In this document: positions 23,242-34,106 of the stretch, piece after piece | Position numbering within the stretch: the stretch's first letter is position 1 | Layout of the letters: every line of letters begins with the position of its first letter | NCBI GenBank assembly: GCA_029959085.1 | Contig: JARWIR010000002.1 | Span: 45,256,233-45,320,232 of the forward strand | Origin: Nemophila menziesii | Taxonomy: Eukaryota > Streptophyta > Magnoliopsida > Boraginales > Hydrophyllaceae | DNA length: 64,000 bases | Direction of reading: 5' to 3' | Notes under the pieces: model-generated | What the model saw: only the letters and a program-made list of their open reading frames with translations | Told to the model about the DNA's origin: nothing | The model's database searches: none | Translations under genes and position numbers: made by a program

Positions 23242-24471
23242 TCAGAGAAGTTCTAACTCTTTTGTAACGTTTCCTAAAGACGCGATCATCTTCACTTGAT
23301 TCTCTTCTAACACCTTCACTTTCGCTTCCAACTCATCAGTTGTATGCATCTTCTTCTTTGGAGGAGCTCTCGGATTTCTTGTTGCTTTTAACACCTCATC
23401 ATGAATATTCTTGATCAAAGTTAAACCCATACTCTCACACACTACAACACTGTCAATCTCTGCGTCTTTACACGGAACCTTTGCGTCTAAGCACAAAGTA
23501 GTGATGGTACAAGGAAATTTGAGATTTTGTTGTGAAGTAGGAATTCTAGCAAATTCCATGATGGTATCATATATCACACGAGAAACATCCACGGGTTTCT
23601 CCTCAATAATACACTTAATGAACAAAAGATGCTCCTTCTTCACTTCCGATATGTGTTTAACTCCGAAGAAGGTAGGGATTATGAAACGTGACCAAATCTT
23701 AGCACATGGTAGCAAATTACTACTATACATCTGTCCAGGATATCTCTCTCCTTCGGGAATTGGGCGGGCCCCATTAACAAGCACTTTCCCCCAAAGGGAT
23801 TCATAATCAAACGAAGGCTCTTTTAGAGATTCTTGAAACGGACATATTCCGGAAAACTCGGGTAATTTCAATGATTTACGAATAAGCTCAACGGAGAAAG
23901 GAACTACCTTTTTGCGAATAATAACTACTTCTTTGGAGAAGGTGATTCCTTCATAAAAATATCGCACCAAGGTAGGAATATACTCAAGCTTCCTTTCTCT
24001 CAATTCCTTCCAACCTAATTTATCACAAGTAACACCATAATCTTTATAAGCACTAGTCATAATACCCTTAGGAAGATTCATCTCCTCACCAAACTTCAAA
24101 AATTCAATTCTATCACGAACCTGAGTATCCCATGGAACGAAGACTCTTTTAGGCTTTTGAGCCCAAGCTATCCTACGCAGAGCTTTCGGTTGTTGCACAG
24201 GTTCTTCGGGAACTTCTTGCTCAGTTTCTTCCTCAATTTCTTCTTCAACTTCTTCCTCACTTTCTTCATCACTCTCATCAATTAACCTACTCTTTTTCGG
24301 ATTAGCCTTACTCGGATTTTCTTTTCGTTTCGGAGCAATTGGGTTTTGGACAGTCTTTTTGGATCGCGAATCCGGAATCTCACTTGCTTGGTCTGGGCTA
24401 GCTCCTACATTGATCCTGTTTCTTGGTATGTTTCTTCGATAGTTACACATGGAATCGGTTATGTTAGTCAT
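23242..24471 (-). CDS. Athila 3' ORF (env position), plant transposon-protein-like
   Basis: An open frame of 409 codons downstream of integrase. I start it at MTNITDSM (24471) rather than at the longer ATG at 24630, because element 2 has the same MTNITD start at 42855 after the same GAGTTTGGGGT leader. The N-terminal third is basic, then strongly acidic (residues about 70-95, runs of Glu). The middle (about 105-330: PKRVFVPWDTQVRDRIEFLKF, LVRYFYEGITF, VVPFSVELIRKSLKLPEF) resembles the 'putative plant transposon protein' domain common in Athila-related ORFs. The C-terminus is a coiled-coil-like tail (DELEAKVKVLEENQVKM). No signal peptide or membrane segment is visible, so there is no support for a true envelope function. 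Role unknown; the frame is intact in an otherwise damaged element. Confidence 0.75.
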   Translation of the reverse strand: MTNITDSMCNYRRNIPRNRINVGASPDQASEIPDSRSKKTVQNPIAPKRKENPSKANPKKSRLIDESDEESEEEVEEEIEEETEQEVPEEPVQQPKALRRIAWAQKPKRVFVPWDTQVRDRIEFLKFGEEMNLPKGIMTSAYKDYGVTCDKLGWKELRERKLEYIPTLVRYFYEGITFSKEVVIIRKKVVPFSVELIRKSLKLPEFSGICPFQESLKEPSFDYESLWGKVLVNGARPIPEGERYPGQMYSSNLLPCAKIWSRFIIPTFFGVKHISEVKKEHLLFIKCIIEEKPVDVSRVIYDTIMEFARIPTSQQNLKFPCTITTLCLDAKVPCKDAEIDSVVVCESMGLTLIKNIHDEVLKATRNPRAPPKKKMHTTDELEAKVKVLEENQVKMIASLGNVTKELELL

Positions 24472-24838
24472 CTCTTTACACCCCAAACTCAAAACTTCAA
24501 ATAGAGAAAAAGCTAGAGAAAAGCTTTGAAATTTGATGTTTTGAGGCTTAAAACTTGAAGAATTAGGTGGAATATGAGATGGGTTAAGGTTATTTGAGAG
24601 GGATTTTGAAAGAATTGGGTTTAATTTCAAGTTAGGGAAGAGGAAATTTGTGGAGAAAAGGTGGATTTTGGTGATATTTTGGAGAAGCTATGAGTTGATT
24701 GTATGTTTTTGTGATGAAAAAAGGCTTGATTTGATGATTTTTGGAGTAGGTGGAGGCAAGGATTCGGAATAGAAGGTTTGGCTTGGAAAAGAGGCAAAAA
24801 ACTAGGTTTAAGGAATTCAAAACCGCCTCTCGCAACAG

Positions 24839-25265
24839 CTGTCCGGCTAGCCGGCGGATTCGCCGGAATGCCGGTCGAGAGGGCGGCGGAAAAATTTACT
24901 AATTTCGATTTTTTTGTTTTTTTTTTACCTCAAAACGCAAGCTTCTTGCGTCGTCGCTGACGCAGTGATCAGAACTCTCGACATTCTTGGCCGGCTAGCC
25001 GGCGGATTCGCCGGCATGCCGGCGGCATGTCGATGGCGCATTTGATGACGCAGCAACCTTGCGTCGTCGCTGACGCAAGGACCAGAACCTTCTTCCTCTT
25101 TGGCCGGCTAGCCGGTCAGTTGACCGGCATGCCGGTGAAATCTCGATGGCGCGAATGATGACGCAGCAATGCTGCGTTGTCGCTGACGCAGTGGTAAGAG
25201 AGTTGGGGTCCTTCAGCTCGTTTGGCCGGTATGCCAGCCAGCTCGCCGGCTAGCCGGTCAAACCT
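24839..25265. repeat. GC-rich palindromic tandem array in element 1
   Basis: Four units start at about 24843, 24991, 25104 and 25226 (spacing 148, 113 and 122 bp). Each begins with the perfect palindrome CCGGCTAGCCGG or a close form, usually paired with CCGGCATGCCGG 15-20 bp on. The first three units also carry a second dyad made of TGACGCAG and CTGCGTC-like arms. The array lies between integrase and the 3' ORF and stands out sharply from its AT-rich surroundings. Confidence 0.85.
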
Positions 25266-25495
25266 GCTGTGGACTTCAATTTTTTTTGTTTTTCTCATCG
25301 TTTGACCCCAAACACATGACCATTATACCCCTGAAATCATCAAAAACAAACACCCTTCCTCATTTCATAAAAATAAAACTAAAATAAACGAAAAACTTAG
25401 CTAGCTTACACTACGGAAATGTAAATACTTAAACTAATATACAAGAAATTGGCTTTTGTTTAACGTCGTTAAGCTCGACGGGTTACCTCGTGCTT

Positions 25496-26455
25496 CTAAG
25501 GAGCTTCGAGGAGGTACATGACCTCTCCGGGATGTGGGTCTTTTGCACGATCGGTGTCTTCATCTCCATGATAAATCTTTAAACGATGACCGTTCACCAT
25601 GAATGTACGGTTTTCAAGTGGATGTTCTATCTCTATAGCTCCATGAGGTGTAACCTTGGTTACAATGTAAGGACCCGACCACTTCGATCTTAATTTCCCC
25701 GGATAATTACTGAACTTCGAGTTATATTTCAACACTCTTTGTCCCACTACAAAGTTCTTCTCTCGAATTCGATTATCATGCCATCTCTTGGTATTTTCTT
25801 TGTAAAGCTTGGCATTCTCATAAGCATGTAATCTGAATTCATCAAGCTCATTAAGTTTCATCATTCGATTTTCACCAGCTAGCGTAGGATCTAAATTTAA
25901 CTTTGCAATAGCCCAATAGGCACCCATTTCAAGTTCAAGAGGTAAGTGACAAGCCTTACCATATACCATTCGATACGGAGAAGCACCTACTGGAGTTGTG
26001 AAAGCAGTTCGATATGCCCATAGTGCATCATCTAATTTCATAGAACAATCTTTTCTAGCAGGGCCAACGGTTTTCTCTAAGATAGATTTTACCTCACGAT
26101 TTGATACTTCGGCTTCACCATTGGCTTGTGGATGATAAGCAGTATATACACGATGCCTCACTCCATATTTCTCTAGAACAGTCTTCAAATACTTATTAAC
26201 GAAATGAGTACCTCCATCGCTAATAATTACCCTTGGAGTGCCATGTGTAGTGAAAATGTGTGACTTTAAGAACTTAATCACCACTCTTGAATCATTAGTT
26301 GGTAATGCCACAGCTTCTACCCACTTAGATACATAATCAACAGCTAATAAGATGTAGAGGTTGCCATTTGAAGGAACGAAAGGACCCATAAAATCTATAC
26401 CCCAAACATTGAATATTTCAACTTCTAATACATTGTTACGTGGCATCTCATCCCT
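25496..26455 (-). pseudogene. Element 1 integrase core and C-terminal domain
   Basis: This continues the gag-pol frame after a single in-frame TAG (26456-26458); the 316 codons from 26446 are open. The catalytic triad is complete: Asp in GIDFMGPF (about residue 18), Asp in [10 protein letters not shown] (77) and Glu in GEAEVSN (113), with the canonical 35-residue gap between the last two. The C-terminal part has the [11 protein letters not shown] (GPY/F) module and ends EVMYLLEAP. The integrase inserts the element DNA into the host genome. Catalytic residues look functional, but the stop separates it from its zinc-binding domain. Confidence 0.9.
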
Positions 26456-28492
26456 CTAGGATATGTTTCCGGTAAATTGGCATCTATTACATCTTTTCGT
26501 ATATTCATGACAATCTTTTATAATAGAGGGCCAATAGAAACCAGATTGTAACACCTTAGCAGCAGTTCGATCTCCTTTGAAATGTCCACCATAAGGTGAA
26601 TCGTGACACCCAGCTATAATCGCCTCAATTTCTTCCTTGGCTACACATCTTCTTACCATTTGATCAGCACACACCTTGTAGAGTAAAGGATCCTCCCAAA
26701 AGAATTGTCTTGCACGATGAGCTAATCTTTTTCTCTCTTGATAAGTTGATCCTTCAGGAAAGTAACCACTTACCATTAAGTTTGCAATATCCGCATACCA
26801 AGGAGCTTCATAATCACGAACCGCGAATAAATTCTCATCATGAAATTCTTCTCTAACTGCCTCAGTACCATTATTCAACTCTGAACCTTCTAACCGCGAT
26901 AGATGATCCGCAACCTGATTCTCACACCCTTTTCTATCCTTGATCTCTAAATCAAACTCTTGAAGCAATAAAACCCATCTGATTAACCTTGGTTTAGCAT
27001 CCTTCTTCTCCATAAGATATCGAATTGCTAAATGATCTGTAGAAACAATAACTTTCGCTCCAAGAAGATAAGAGCGAAATTTATCGAATGAATACACAAC
27101 CGCTAGCAACTCCTTTTTTGTTATTGTGTAATTAATTTGAGCACCACTAAAAGTTTTACTAGCATAATAAATCGAATGAAAAACTTTCTCTTTTCTTTGT
27201 CCTAATACAGCTCCCATACATAAATCACTCGCATCACACATAACTTCAAACGGTAAATTCCAATCTGGAGGTACTACTATAGGAGCAGAAATAAGCTTTT
27301 CCTTGATTGCTTTGAAGGCCGCTAAGAAAGCTTCATCAAAAAGGAATTTGGAATCCTTTTCAAGTAAGTTGCATAACGGTTTAGCAATCTTAGAAAAGTC
27401 TTTGATAAATCGCCTATAAAATCCAGCATGGCCAAGAAAACTTCTTACCCCTTTAACAGAAACAGGAGGGGGAAGAGTTTTAATTACCTCTATCTTCGCT
27501 CTATCGACTTCCAATCCAACACTCGAAACCTTGTGATCCAGAACAATACCTTCGCGAACCATGAAATGACACTTCTCCCAGTTTAAAACCAAATCTGTTT
27601 CTTTGCATCTGATTAACACTTTCTCCAAATTATCTAAGAATTTATCAAAATCATCACCAAATACAGAGAAATCATCCATAAACACTTCTAGAAAGTTATC
27701 GATCATATCCCAGAAGATGGCCATCATGCATCGTTGAAAGGTAGAAGGAGCATTACACAACCCAAATGGCATTCTGCGATATGCAAAAGTACCAAAGGGG
27801 CATGTAAATGTTGTTTTATGTTGATCTTCCGGAGCCAAGTAAATTTGATTATACCCAGAATAACCATCCAAGAAGCAATAGTACTCTCTTCCAGCTAACT
27901 TATCTAACATTTGATCAATGAAGGGCAAAGGGAAATGATCTTTTCTGGTGGCCTTGTTCAGCTTTCTGTAATCCATGCAAACTCTGCATCCAACTACCGT
28001 TCTTGAAGGAATTGCTTCGTTTTTATCATTAAGCACTGTTGTCATTCCTCCTTTCTTCGGTACACACTGAACCGGGCTCACCCATTCACTACTCGAGATG
28101 GGATAAATAATCCCTGCATCTAAAAGCTTGATCACTTCTTTCTTCACTACATCCTTCATAGCGGGCATTAATCTTCTTTGACCTTCAACTGAGCGTGCGT
28201 TAACATCTTCAAGTATGATTTTATGTTGACAATAGGATGGACTAATGCCTTTGATATCAGCAATTGTCCAACCTATTGCTTCTAAAGTAAGCTGCTTCAA
28301 TTGTTGATCTATAGTATTCTGAATCTTATTCTCAAGTGTAGCAAATTTCTCTTCCATATCAACATTATTCACTCCCTTAACTGGTGTTCTTACTGAATTC
28401 CATCCCACTTCGTTCTTGACTGTTCTTTCTAAAATAATTTTAGCATGAGCGGGTTGAACTTGAAGAAAACCTGCACCACATAGCGTATCCAA
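26456..28492 (-). pseudogene. Element 1 gag-tail/RT/RNase H/integrase zinc domain fusion
   Basis: A 678-codon open frame. Residues about 1-70 are the gag tail ([13 protein letters not shown]... to DQQLKQLTL). At about residue 71 it passes directly into sequence just before RT ([14 protein letters not shown]), so the rest of gag, the zinc knuckle and the protease seen in element 2 are deleted in frame. RT follows with [11 protein letters not shown] (208-217), MPFGLCNAP (241-249) and the active site FMDDFS (271-276). RNase H has Asp420, Glu461, Asp486 and Asp529. The integrase zinc domain has His630, His637, Cys668 and Cys671. RT and RNase H motifs are intact. Ends at TAG 26456-26458. Confidence 0.9.
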
Positions 28493-29305
28493 TTTCTCTC
28501 TCGAAGTCCCATCAAAGCCTCTATAAAAGATTTTTAACTATTGTTGTTCTGAAAAGCCATGAGTAGGCACTTTACGTAAACACATTTGAAATCTTGTCCA
28601 ACTCTTACCCACAGTTTCATCATATTCTTGACGGAAATGCGTCAATTCTAACTCAGCATCTAATCACATATTACTTGGGTAATACCTGTCAAAGAAAGCA
28701 GTCTCTAATTGGTCCCAATTAGTAATCTTCGTAGGATCTTGCGTATCGTGCCATTCACTCGCTCCATCAATCACAAAGAATTTAAACGCAGCAAAATACA
28801 TCTGTTCTCTTGACAGTCCTTGTGTGATATAAGAATCACATATCTGTTTAAACTTCTGTACTGCTCTAAGAGGATCTTCTGATGGTCTTCCACGAAAATT
28901 CCCAAAATTTTGGAATTGAGCTAACATACCCGAATCTGGACGGAATCTCGGAACATCTATATCTGGAGCACCTACTCCTATAGCAGGAGCACGGAATGGA
29001 ACTTCTGGAGGACCATTAGTAAACCACGGATCTTGATTAATCACTATCTGAACTTGAGGATTAGGAATCACTGGTGGAATTGGAGGAATAGCGCCTGGGG
29101 CCAAAGGTTGGCCATTTGCGCCTAGTTGACCTGGTTGATTATCTTGTTGATTCTGAAGATTGATATTCTCCATTCTGTTAACTAACTCTTCTACTTCTAA
29201 AGCTTCTCGTTCTCTTCTTCTTCTGTTAGCAAGTCTGATCAACGATTCTGGATTACTATGGATCGGAGGTGTTGGCTCTAGATCCTTGAATAGCCTTCTT
29301 CGCAT
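28493..29305 (-). pseudogene. Element 1 gag (capsid region), two nonsense codons
   Basis: The start is placed at MRRRLF (29305), because element 2 has a matching start (MREDIV, 36402); an upstream ATG at 29434 overlaps the primer site. It contains an N-terminal ANRRRRER segment, a Gln/Pro-rich linker (PGQLGANGQPLAPGAIPPIP) and the Retrotrans_gag core (GRPSEDPLRAVQKFKQICDS ... DGASEWHD ... FFDRYYPSNM). A TGA at 28664-28666 replaces the Arg of element 2's NMRLDA, and a TAG at 28538-28540 interrupts EQQ-KIFYRG. Both are in frame with the downstream RT, so the original gag-pol was one continuous frame. Confidence 0.85.
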
Positions 29306-29415
29306 ACACCAAACCTGAAAACCTGAAAAAGCTAACAAACAAAAAAGCGTAAATCTGATAAAATAAAATAAATGCACTATCACTAAAGGATAAACACCGT
29401 GGTCACAAGCTACCG

Positions 29416-29433
29416 TCCCCGGCAGCGGCGCCA
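29416..29433 (-). promoter_or_regulatory. Primer binding site, tRNA-Asp type (element 1)
   Basis: TGGCGCCGCTGCCGGGGA on the minus strand, six bases inside the 5' LTR. It is complementary at 17 of 18 positions to the 3' end of plant tRNA-Asp, the primer used by Athila elements. Confidence 0.85.
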
Positions 29434-29439
29434 AAAACT

Positions 29440-30987
29440 TGGTGGTCCTTTGTGTGTTCTAAATTAAATGCAAATGTAAATCGAACCACAACCGCAAGTG
29501 TACGGTTGTCCCAAGTAGTATAACTGATAATACAGATTTGTTCCAAGGACGGGATGGTTGACTACACTGCTTATCTATTAATGATTGATGCACTTATGAA
29601 AACAAATAGAGGTAAAATGTTTGTTTGGTTTTTGATATTAAAGCTACTAAATGAAAGACAAATATTAAAATGCAAATAAAAGCTAAGACGCAAGTACAAT
29701 GATGTAAAACGCAATATGAGATGTAGCACTTGAGAACGCAAGGATCCTCCCAATCCTATTTCCCAACTTATGTTGTTTAAGGGCTAAATTAGTCAATTAC
29801 AATGGTCGGGATTCTAAATTCCTTATACCCCCGCCAGGGTGGACTATAAGGCGATCCTAAAGTGTCACTAGTCCCGTCAGGGTAAATATGATCCACCGTT
29901 GGATGATTAAGTTTTATTACCTCATTGGCCCTAGGATTAGCTAAGTTCGTCAGAATCATTAACTTCTATCCTAGATTGAATAAATGGTTCTGTACCTAAA
30001 CCCTCCGTCAGGATGATCCAATCGCCACTAATTGGAATAGCCTAGATACTAACACATGTTCCTAGTTCATGACGCTAAAAACAGTAAACATTCATGATTT
30101 ATCGAAAAGAGTAAAACCCCTAATTTAGTTTAATTCAATAAAAACCCAAATTTAACATTCGTTAATTAATAAGATTGGGATTCACCCATTGTTTGTTCTC
30201 AAGTACTATGAAAAGCTTAGCTCATATTAAAATGAAATACGAAATTAAATGTAAAGGAATTCATATTGTTTACAAAATTAAAAGATAAGAAAAACCTAAT
30301 TTCCGGAATCGGAATGACTACGAACGGAGATATAGACTCTCTCCAGCTCTTGTAGCTTCTTCTCCTTCCTTCAGTTGCTTCTCTCTGGTGTTTTTAATCT
30401 TACAGAATGTGAATTGTTTGTAAAATAGAAGTCAAGGGCTGGTTTTATAGGTGGAAATTAGGAATTGGCCCTAATCTTTTAATTAAATGAAATATAAAAG
30501 GCCCAAGTCCACTAACTTAGCCCAAAATCCCGTAACTGCTGATATGCCTTCACTAAAACGGCTTTTCCCGATGCGTTATGACTCCTATTGACCTCATTCC
30601 AGTAGCTAAAGTTCCGTAACTCTATAAGGAGCGTTTTCTCTTCAAAGGTCAGCGGCTAAATCATCGCTTAAGCACCTCGAAATCAGCAATCTATGGCCTG
30701 GAAAATGGATTTTCAGCTCTAAAAATAATATCTTCGGAATTTCTCTTCAAGTCTTGACTCTATCTTTTGATCTTTGACTTTCTCCTCGGATTCCTCTTCT
30801 AACTAACATCTAAAACCTGTAAACTTTACACTAAAAATACCAATATTACGCGCAAAAGCTTAATAAACTAAAAATGCTAGAAATAAAAGAGGAAAATCAT
30901 ATTATTGCATATTTAGTCCTAAAGTCTATCAAATCGATTAAATAAACACTCTAAGGGTCGAAAATAAGAACAATTAAGGAGACATCA
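29440..30987 (-). repeat. 5' LTR of element 1
   Basis: 1548 bp, the partner of 20195-21756. It drives transcription of the element; a TATAAAA box is at about 30443-30449 on the minus strand. Confidence 0.95.
30443..30449 (-). promoter_or_regulatory. TATA box of element 1 LTR
   Basis: CCTATAAAACC on the minus strand, conserved in both LTRs (the other copy is at about 21198-21204) and in the same LTR region as the TATA box of element 2. Confidence 0.55.
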
Positions 30988-31273
30988 AACTACCATTTTG
31001 AAAATCTTATTTCTCATCGAATGATTAACGAGATTTTCAACAAATCACCAAATTAGGGTTTATCATGATATCTATTGAAGAACGAATATGGTTTACTAGA
31101 TGTATTTCGATATTCACTTTAAAGAAAGTTAGATCCAGACTCTAGTAAGCAATTTTTATTTTGTTCGTATTTAATTTATATGATTAAGTTTTAATTTGTA
31201 TATTAATATATTTTTTATCTTCTAAGATTGTATGCCTGAGATCCTAAAACAACTTTTGTTTGGTAAAATAAAA

Positions 31274-31308
<35 letters not shown>

Positions 31309-31889
31309 CAAAAACATATGGGAGAGTGGTCGATTTAATCTAGTACGGTAAATTTTAAATTTTATACCGTAAATTTTAAGATTTTGCAGATTCCAAATGA
31401 TTCATGCAAACTATTTTATATTGAAAATTTAATCGTAATATTATTTATATTTTTAGATAATTAGATGAATTGTTCTAATTAAACAAATTCTATTGATTGA
31501 AGTTCATTAATAATTGTCCAAATTTCAATTACTATTGATTACATAATTTTTTTATTTCTTAAAAAAAATAAAAAAATAGTTAACCATGACATTTACATAC
31601 ATGAAAATGTTATTTATATTTGGTATGTCTTATAAATCTCAATTGATTTTGAACTTTATCATTGTTTTCAATGATAGATCAATTTGTATATAATTAGACA
31701 GCTAAATCTGGATTTGTTTTGCATCTCTATTTTCCATTTTATAGAAATAATAATGTATCCATTTTCATTAAATTATTTTAGATTTGAATTGATATAATAT
31801 CAATTAGTCATATGAATGAACACGAACCACTAGATAAGATTGAAAAAAAGCAGAATAAATAAATTAGAGACTTTATTGTACCAAATTTT

Positions 31890-31993
31890 GGTTTTGTAGC
31901 TTAATTGGTTGGAGTCTTGCTATTTCTTCAGGACTTAAAGGAAGGTACATGGTTCGAATCCCCTTCTTAACGGACCACCCATGTACCGGAAAA
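31890..31993 (+). mobile_element. Short tRNA-derived SINE inserted in copy B
   Basis: Box A-like TAGCTTAATTGG (31897-31908) and box B GGTTCGAATCCCC (31951-31963) lie 42 bp apart, and a short A-run follows. Copies A (near 16555) and C (near 52905) have the uninterrupted sequence around TTTGTTTTTGAT and serve as empty sites. A short AAATTT-type direct repeat flanks the insertion. About 100 bp is short for a plant SINE, so it may be truncated. Confidence 0.65.
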
Positions 31994-33294
31994 AAATTTG
32001 TTTTTGATAAAATTGAGTTTTTTTAGCAGAAAAATATATTGTCTGATATTTGCTTTCTCTGTTTCATGATAAATTTAATATATTCTTTTACTTTTGTTTA
32101 ATATTCATGAAAAACTGGAAGTACCTATATAAAAATGCATAAAAGTTGCACCCTTATCAAAAGTATGAAGAAACTTTACTAATTTCATCACAAAGTTGTT
32201 TGTTGAATTTTATATATTTTGTTTAAAAGTGTTATCAAAATATTTTCTTTTACGCAAAAACACTAATTTTATAAATAAAGTATAGACATATTGTTCTTTC
32301 CTAACAAATACAGTACTTAACCAAGGCTAGAGTGAGCGAAAACCTTAGTACTCCAATGGTGTTTTCATGTAAGATCTGCTTCTCTCGGCACTTCTTGCTA
32401 CAAAATGCTTTTACTCCCTTTTAATAATAAGCCTTCAGAAAACATATATCAAGATTTTTCCAATTCACTATGAAAAAAAAATATAAGTTCCTTCGATCCA
32501 AAACAAATTATAATCGAAATTATATGGCATCCTCGCCAACTTTACTAAGTTGTTAAGTGTAAATAACATTATCTTCAACGGTAAATATGTAAGAGTTAAA
32601 TATATTATATACTTACCTTGATAATTCCTTCACACTCTCGATAATGAAAACTTCATTCGTGTATTTTGAAGTGCAAGCAATATATCAAAGATTTTGTCGA
32701 GCCATTTGCCTTAGGCGATAGAGGGATATGTTTCGGACATTAGTCGTGCATTTTATTGGGGAAATTGAACTTTAAAAGATTAATTTTTGTTATAGAAATG
32801 TAAAATTTATATGTAAAAACCGGATTTATTCATGTTTTTGTTAAAGAGATGTGAATTATAAATGTAAAACCAAGATATATTTTTTGTTCCTGTCAATATG
32901 TTTTGTTGTTATATACTTTAAATTCCTCTTCATGGATACTGATGTGCTTGGAAAATTGTTGTTTATTGGTACCTTAATGAATAAGTATAATTGTTGTATA
33001 ACTGATGATTACATATAGTATATATTGCCTCCGAAATAATTGAAACATATATATTATAAGTTAATGAATTTAAGTTTCACCACTGAATTTCTCTGTTGAT
33101 ACTGGATCTGCCTATCTTAGAATTAATTTGTTGCAAGTATGGTTAAAAATTGGTTAATTTATGTAAAACAACGATGCATTAAATTGCTTTTAATACTAGA
33201 TTAAAGGATCTTAGCAATGTCCTATCGAGTTGTAATGCAACATTATTAATCCATGCTCATGGTTTTACGTTTCATGCAGTGTTTAAAAAATTAA

Positions 33295-33710
33295 ATCTCT
33301 TTTTTTTTGGTACAAGGGAGGTCCATGGACCATGGAATAAAACACAAGAATTAGCTCAATAAATTTTCAGAACCCAAAGTGAAAATGTTCCTAATAGTTT
33401 TCTGTTCGAATTCGGCTTTCGTGAGTACTCCAAATATCTCATCCGGAGGATCGTGGAATGAAGAGTAAGTGTTAGACTGTCTTAAGCCCAATCTTGTTAA
33501 TCAATCTGCGCACGCGTTTGCATCTCTATAAAAAAAATTCTCTCTAATACGCTCTCATATGTCCTCTTTTTCTTTCCTTATATTACCGCTGCACAATCAA
33601 GTCCTGACAATTCCAAAACCTCTCTAGGTGCTACAAATAGGCTCCCCAAATAGGATGCAAATAACACAGATTGAGATGACTTATCACACGTAGTCATAGG
33701 ATAAAATGGA
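33295..33710 (-). mobile_element. LINE 3' end with RNase H tail, inserted in copy B
   Basis: On the minus strand, 33483-33530 reads YRDANACAD-(stop)-LTRLGL, the end of an RVT_3 RNase H domain (family form REANxCADxLAxLG). A run of T at 33300-33308 marks the poly(A) end in minus orientation. Copy C lacks this segment at the matching place (near 54215). So this is a 5'-truncated LINE insertion, the usual product of incomplete reverse transcription. Confidence 0.6.
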
Positions 33711-33898
33711 ATGATACCTCCATAGATTCAGTATTAACAAAGACCAGATTATATTTTTGGGAATGGATTTGGAAAGTTAAAAATTTTAGTCATCACTGTT
33801 ACAAATCAAATTCACGAGCGCATGAGTTAATATTAATCATCACAAGAATGAGGGTAGAGGTGTTGAAGATGAGCCACCAAATCAGCAAATCAGGAGAA

Positions 33899-34106
33899 GG
33901 ATGATATTCAAGGCAATGCACCTTCTTCACCAAAGGCTGCAACAGGCTCAGAAGAACTAGTAACCCAAACTAGAGAAAAGGATCAAGAAGCTGATGACGC
34001 TAATATATTTCCTGACTTGTTCTATATGAATGATAATGAACCTTATCCAAACCCGACTTACCCACAGCTCTTCTACACGGATGAACAAAAACAGAACGAT
34101 CGTAAG
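33899..34106 (+). pseudogene. Conserved exon-like segment in copy B, unknown protein
   Basis: An open stretch in one frame, reading ...SPKAATGSEELVTQ..., FPDLFYMNDNEPYPNPTYPQ, then LFYTDEQKQN, ends at a GT that could be a splice donor. Copy C (54455-54621) shows the same C-terminal words (RPDLFHIRENEPHPNPTYPQ, EQKQNG) followed by GTATTA at the same place. Conservation of reading frame in two diverged copies suggests an old exon. I do not recognise the protein. It lies just upstream of LINE ORF1-like sequence and could be part of that LINE's 5' region. Confidence 0.35.

Larger units (their letters stand above)
20195..30987 (-). mobile_element. Athila-type LTR retrotransposon, element 1
   Basis: A complete insertion of 10.8 kb on the minus strand. 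It has two LTRs starting TGATGTCTCC and ending ACCACCA, a 5-bp target duplication AACTA (20190-20194 and 30988-30992), a tRNA-Asp primer site, gag, RT-RNase H, integrase, a 3' ORF in the env position and a polypurine tract. I count about 30 substitutions and one 14-bp indel between the LTRs, so insertion was recent. The matching site in copies A and C has no insertion. Gag-pol has three nonsense codons and lacks the zinc knuckle and protease, so the copy is defective and would need proteins from elsewhere to move. Confidence 0.95.

Noticed and set aside
23411..23806. 131-codon plus-strand ORF opposite the 3' ORF
   Set aside because: A shadow of the intact 409-codon ORF on the minus strand.
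23242..24471. Retroviral envelope gene
   Set aside because: The position fits, but there is no signal peptide, membrane span or glycoprotein pattern; the protein is hydrophilic with a coiled-coil tail.
24839..25265. CRISPR array
   Set aside because: Units are too long and irregular, each has internal palindromes, and the context is a plant retrotransposon.
31897..31963. tRNA gene
   Set aside because: Same reasoning; it is an insertion with empty sites in copies A and C.
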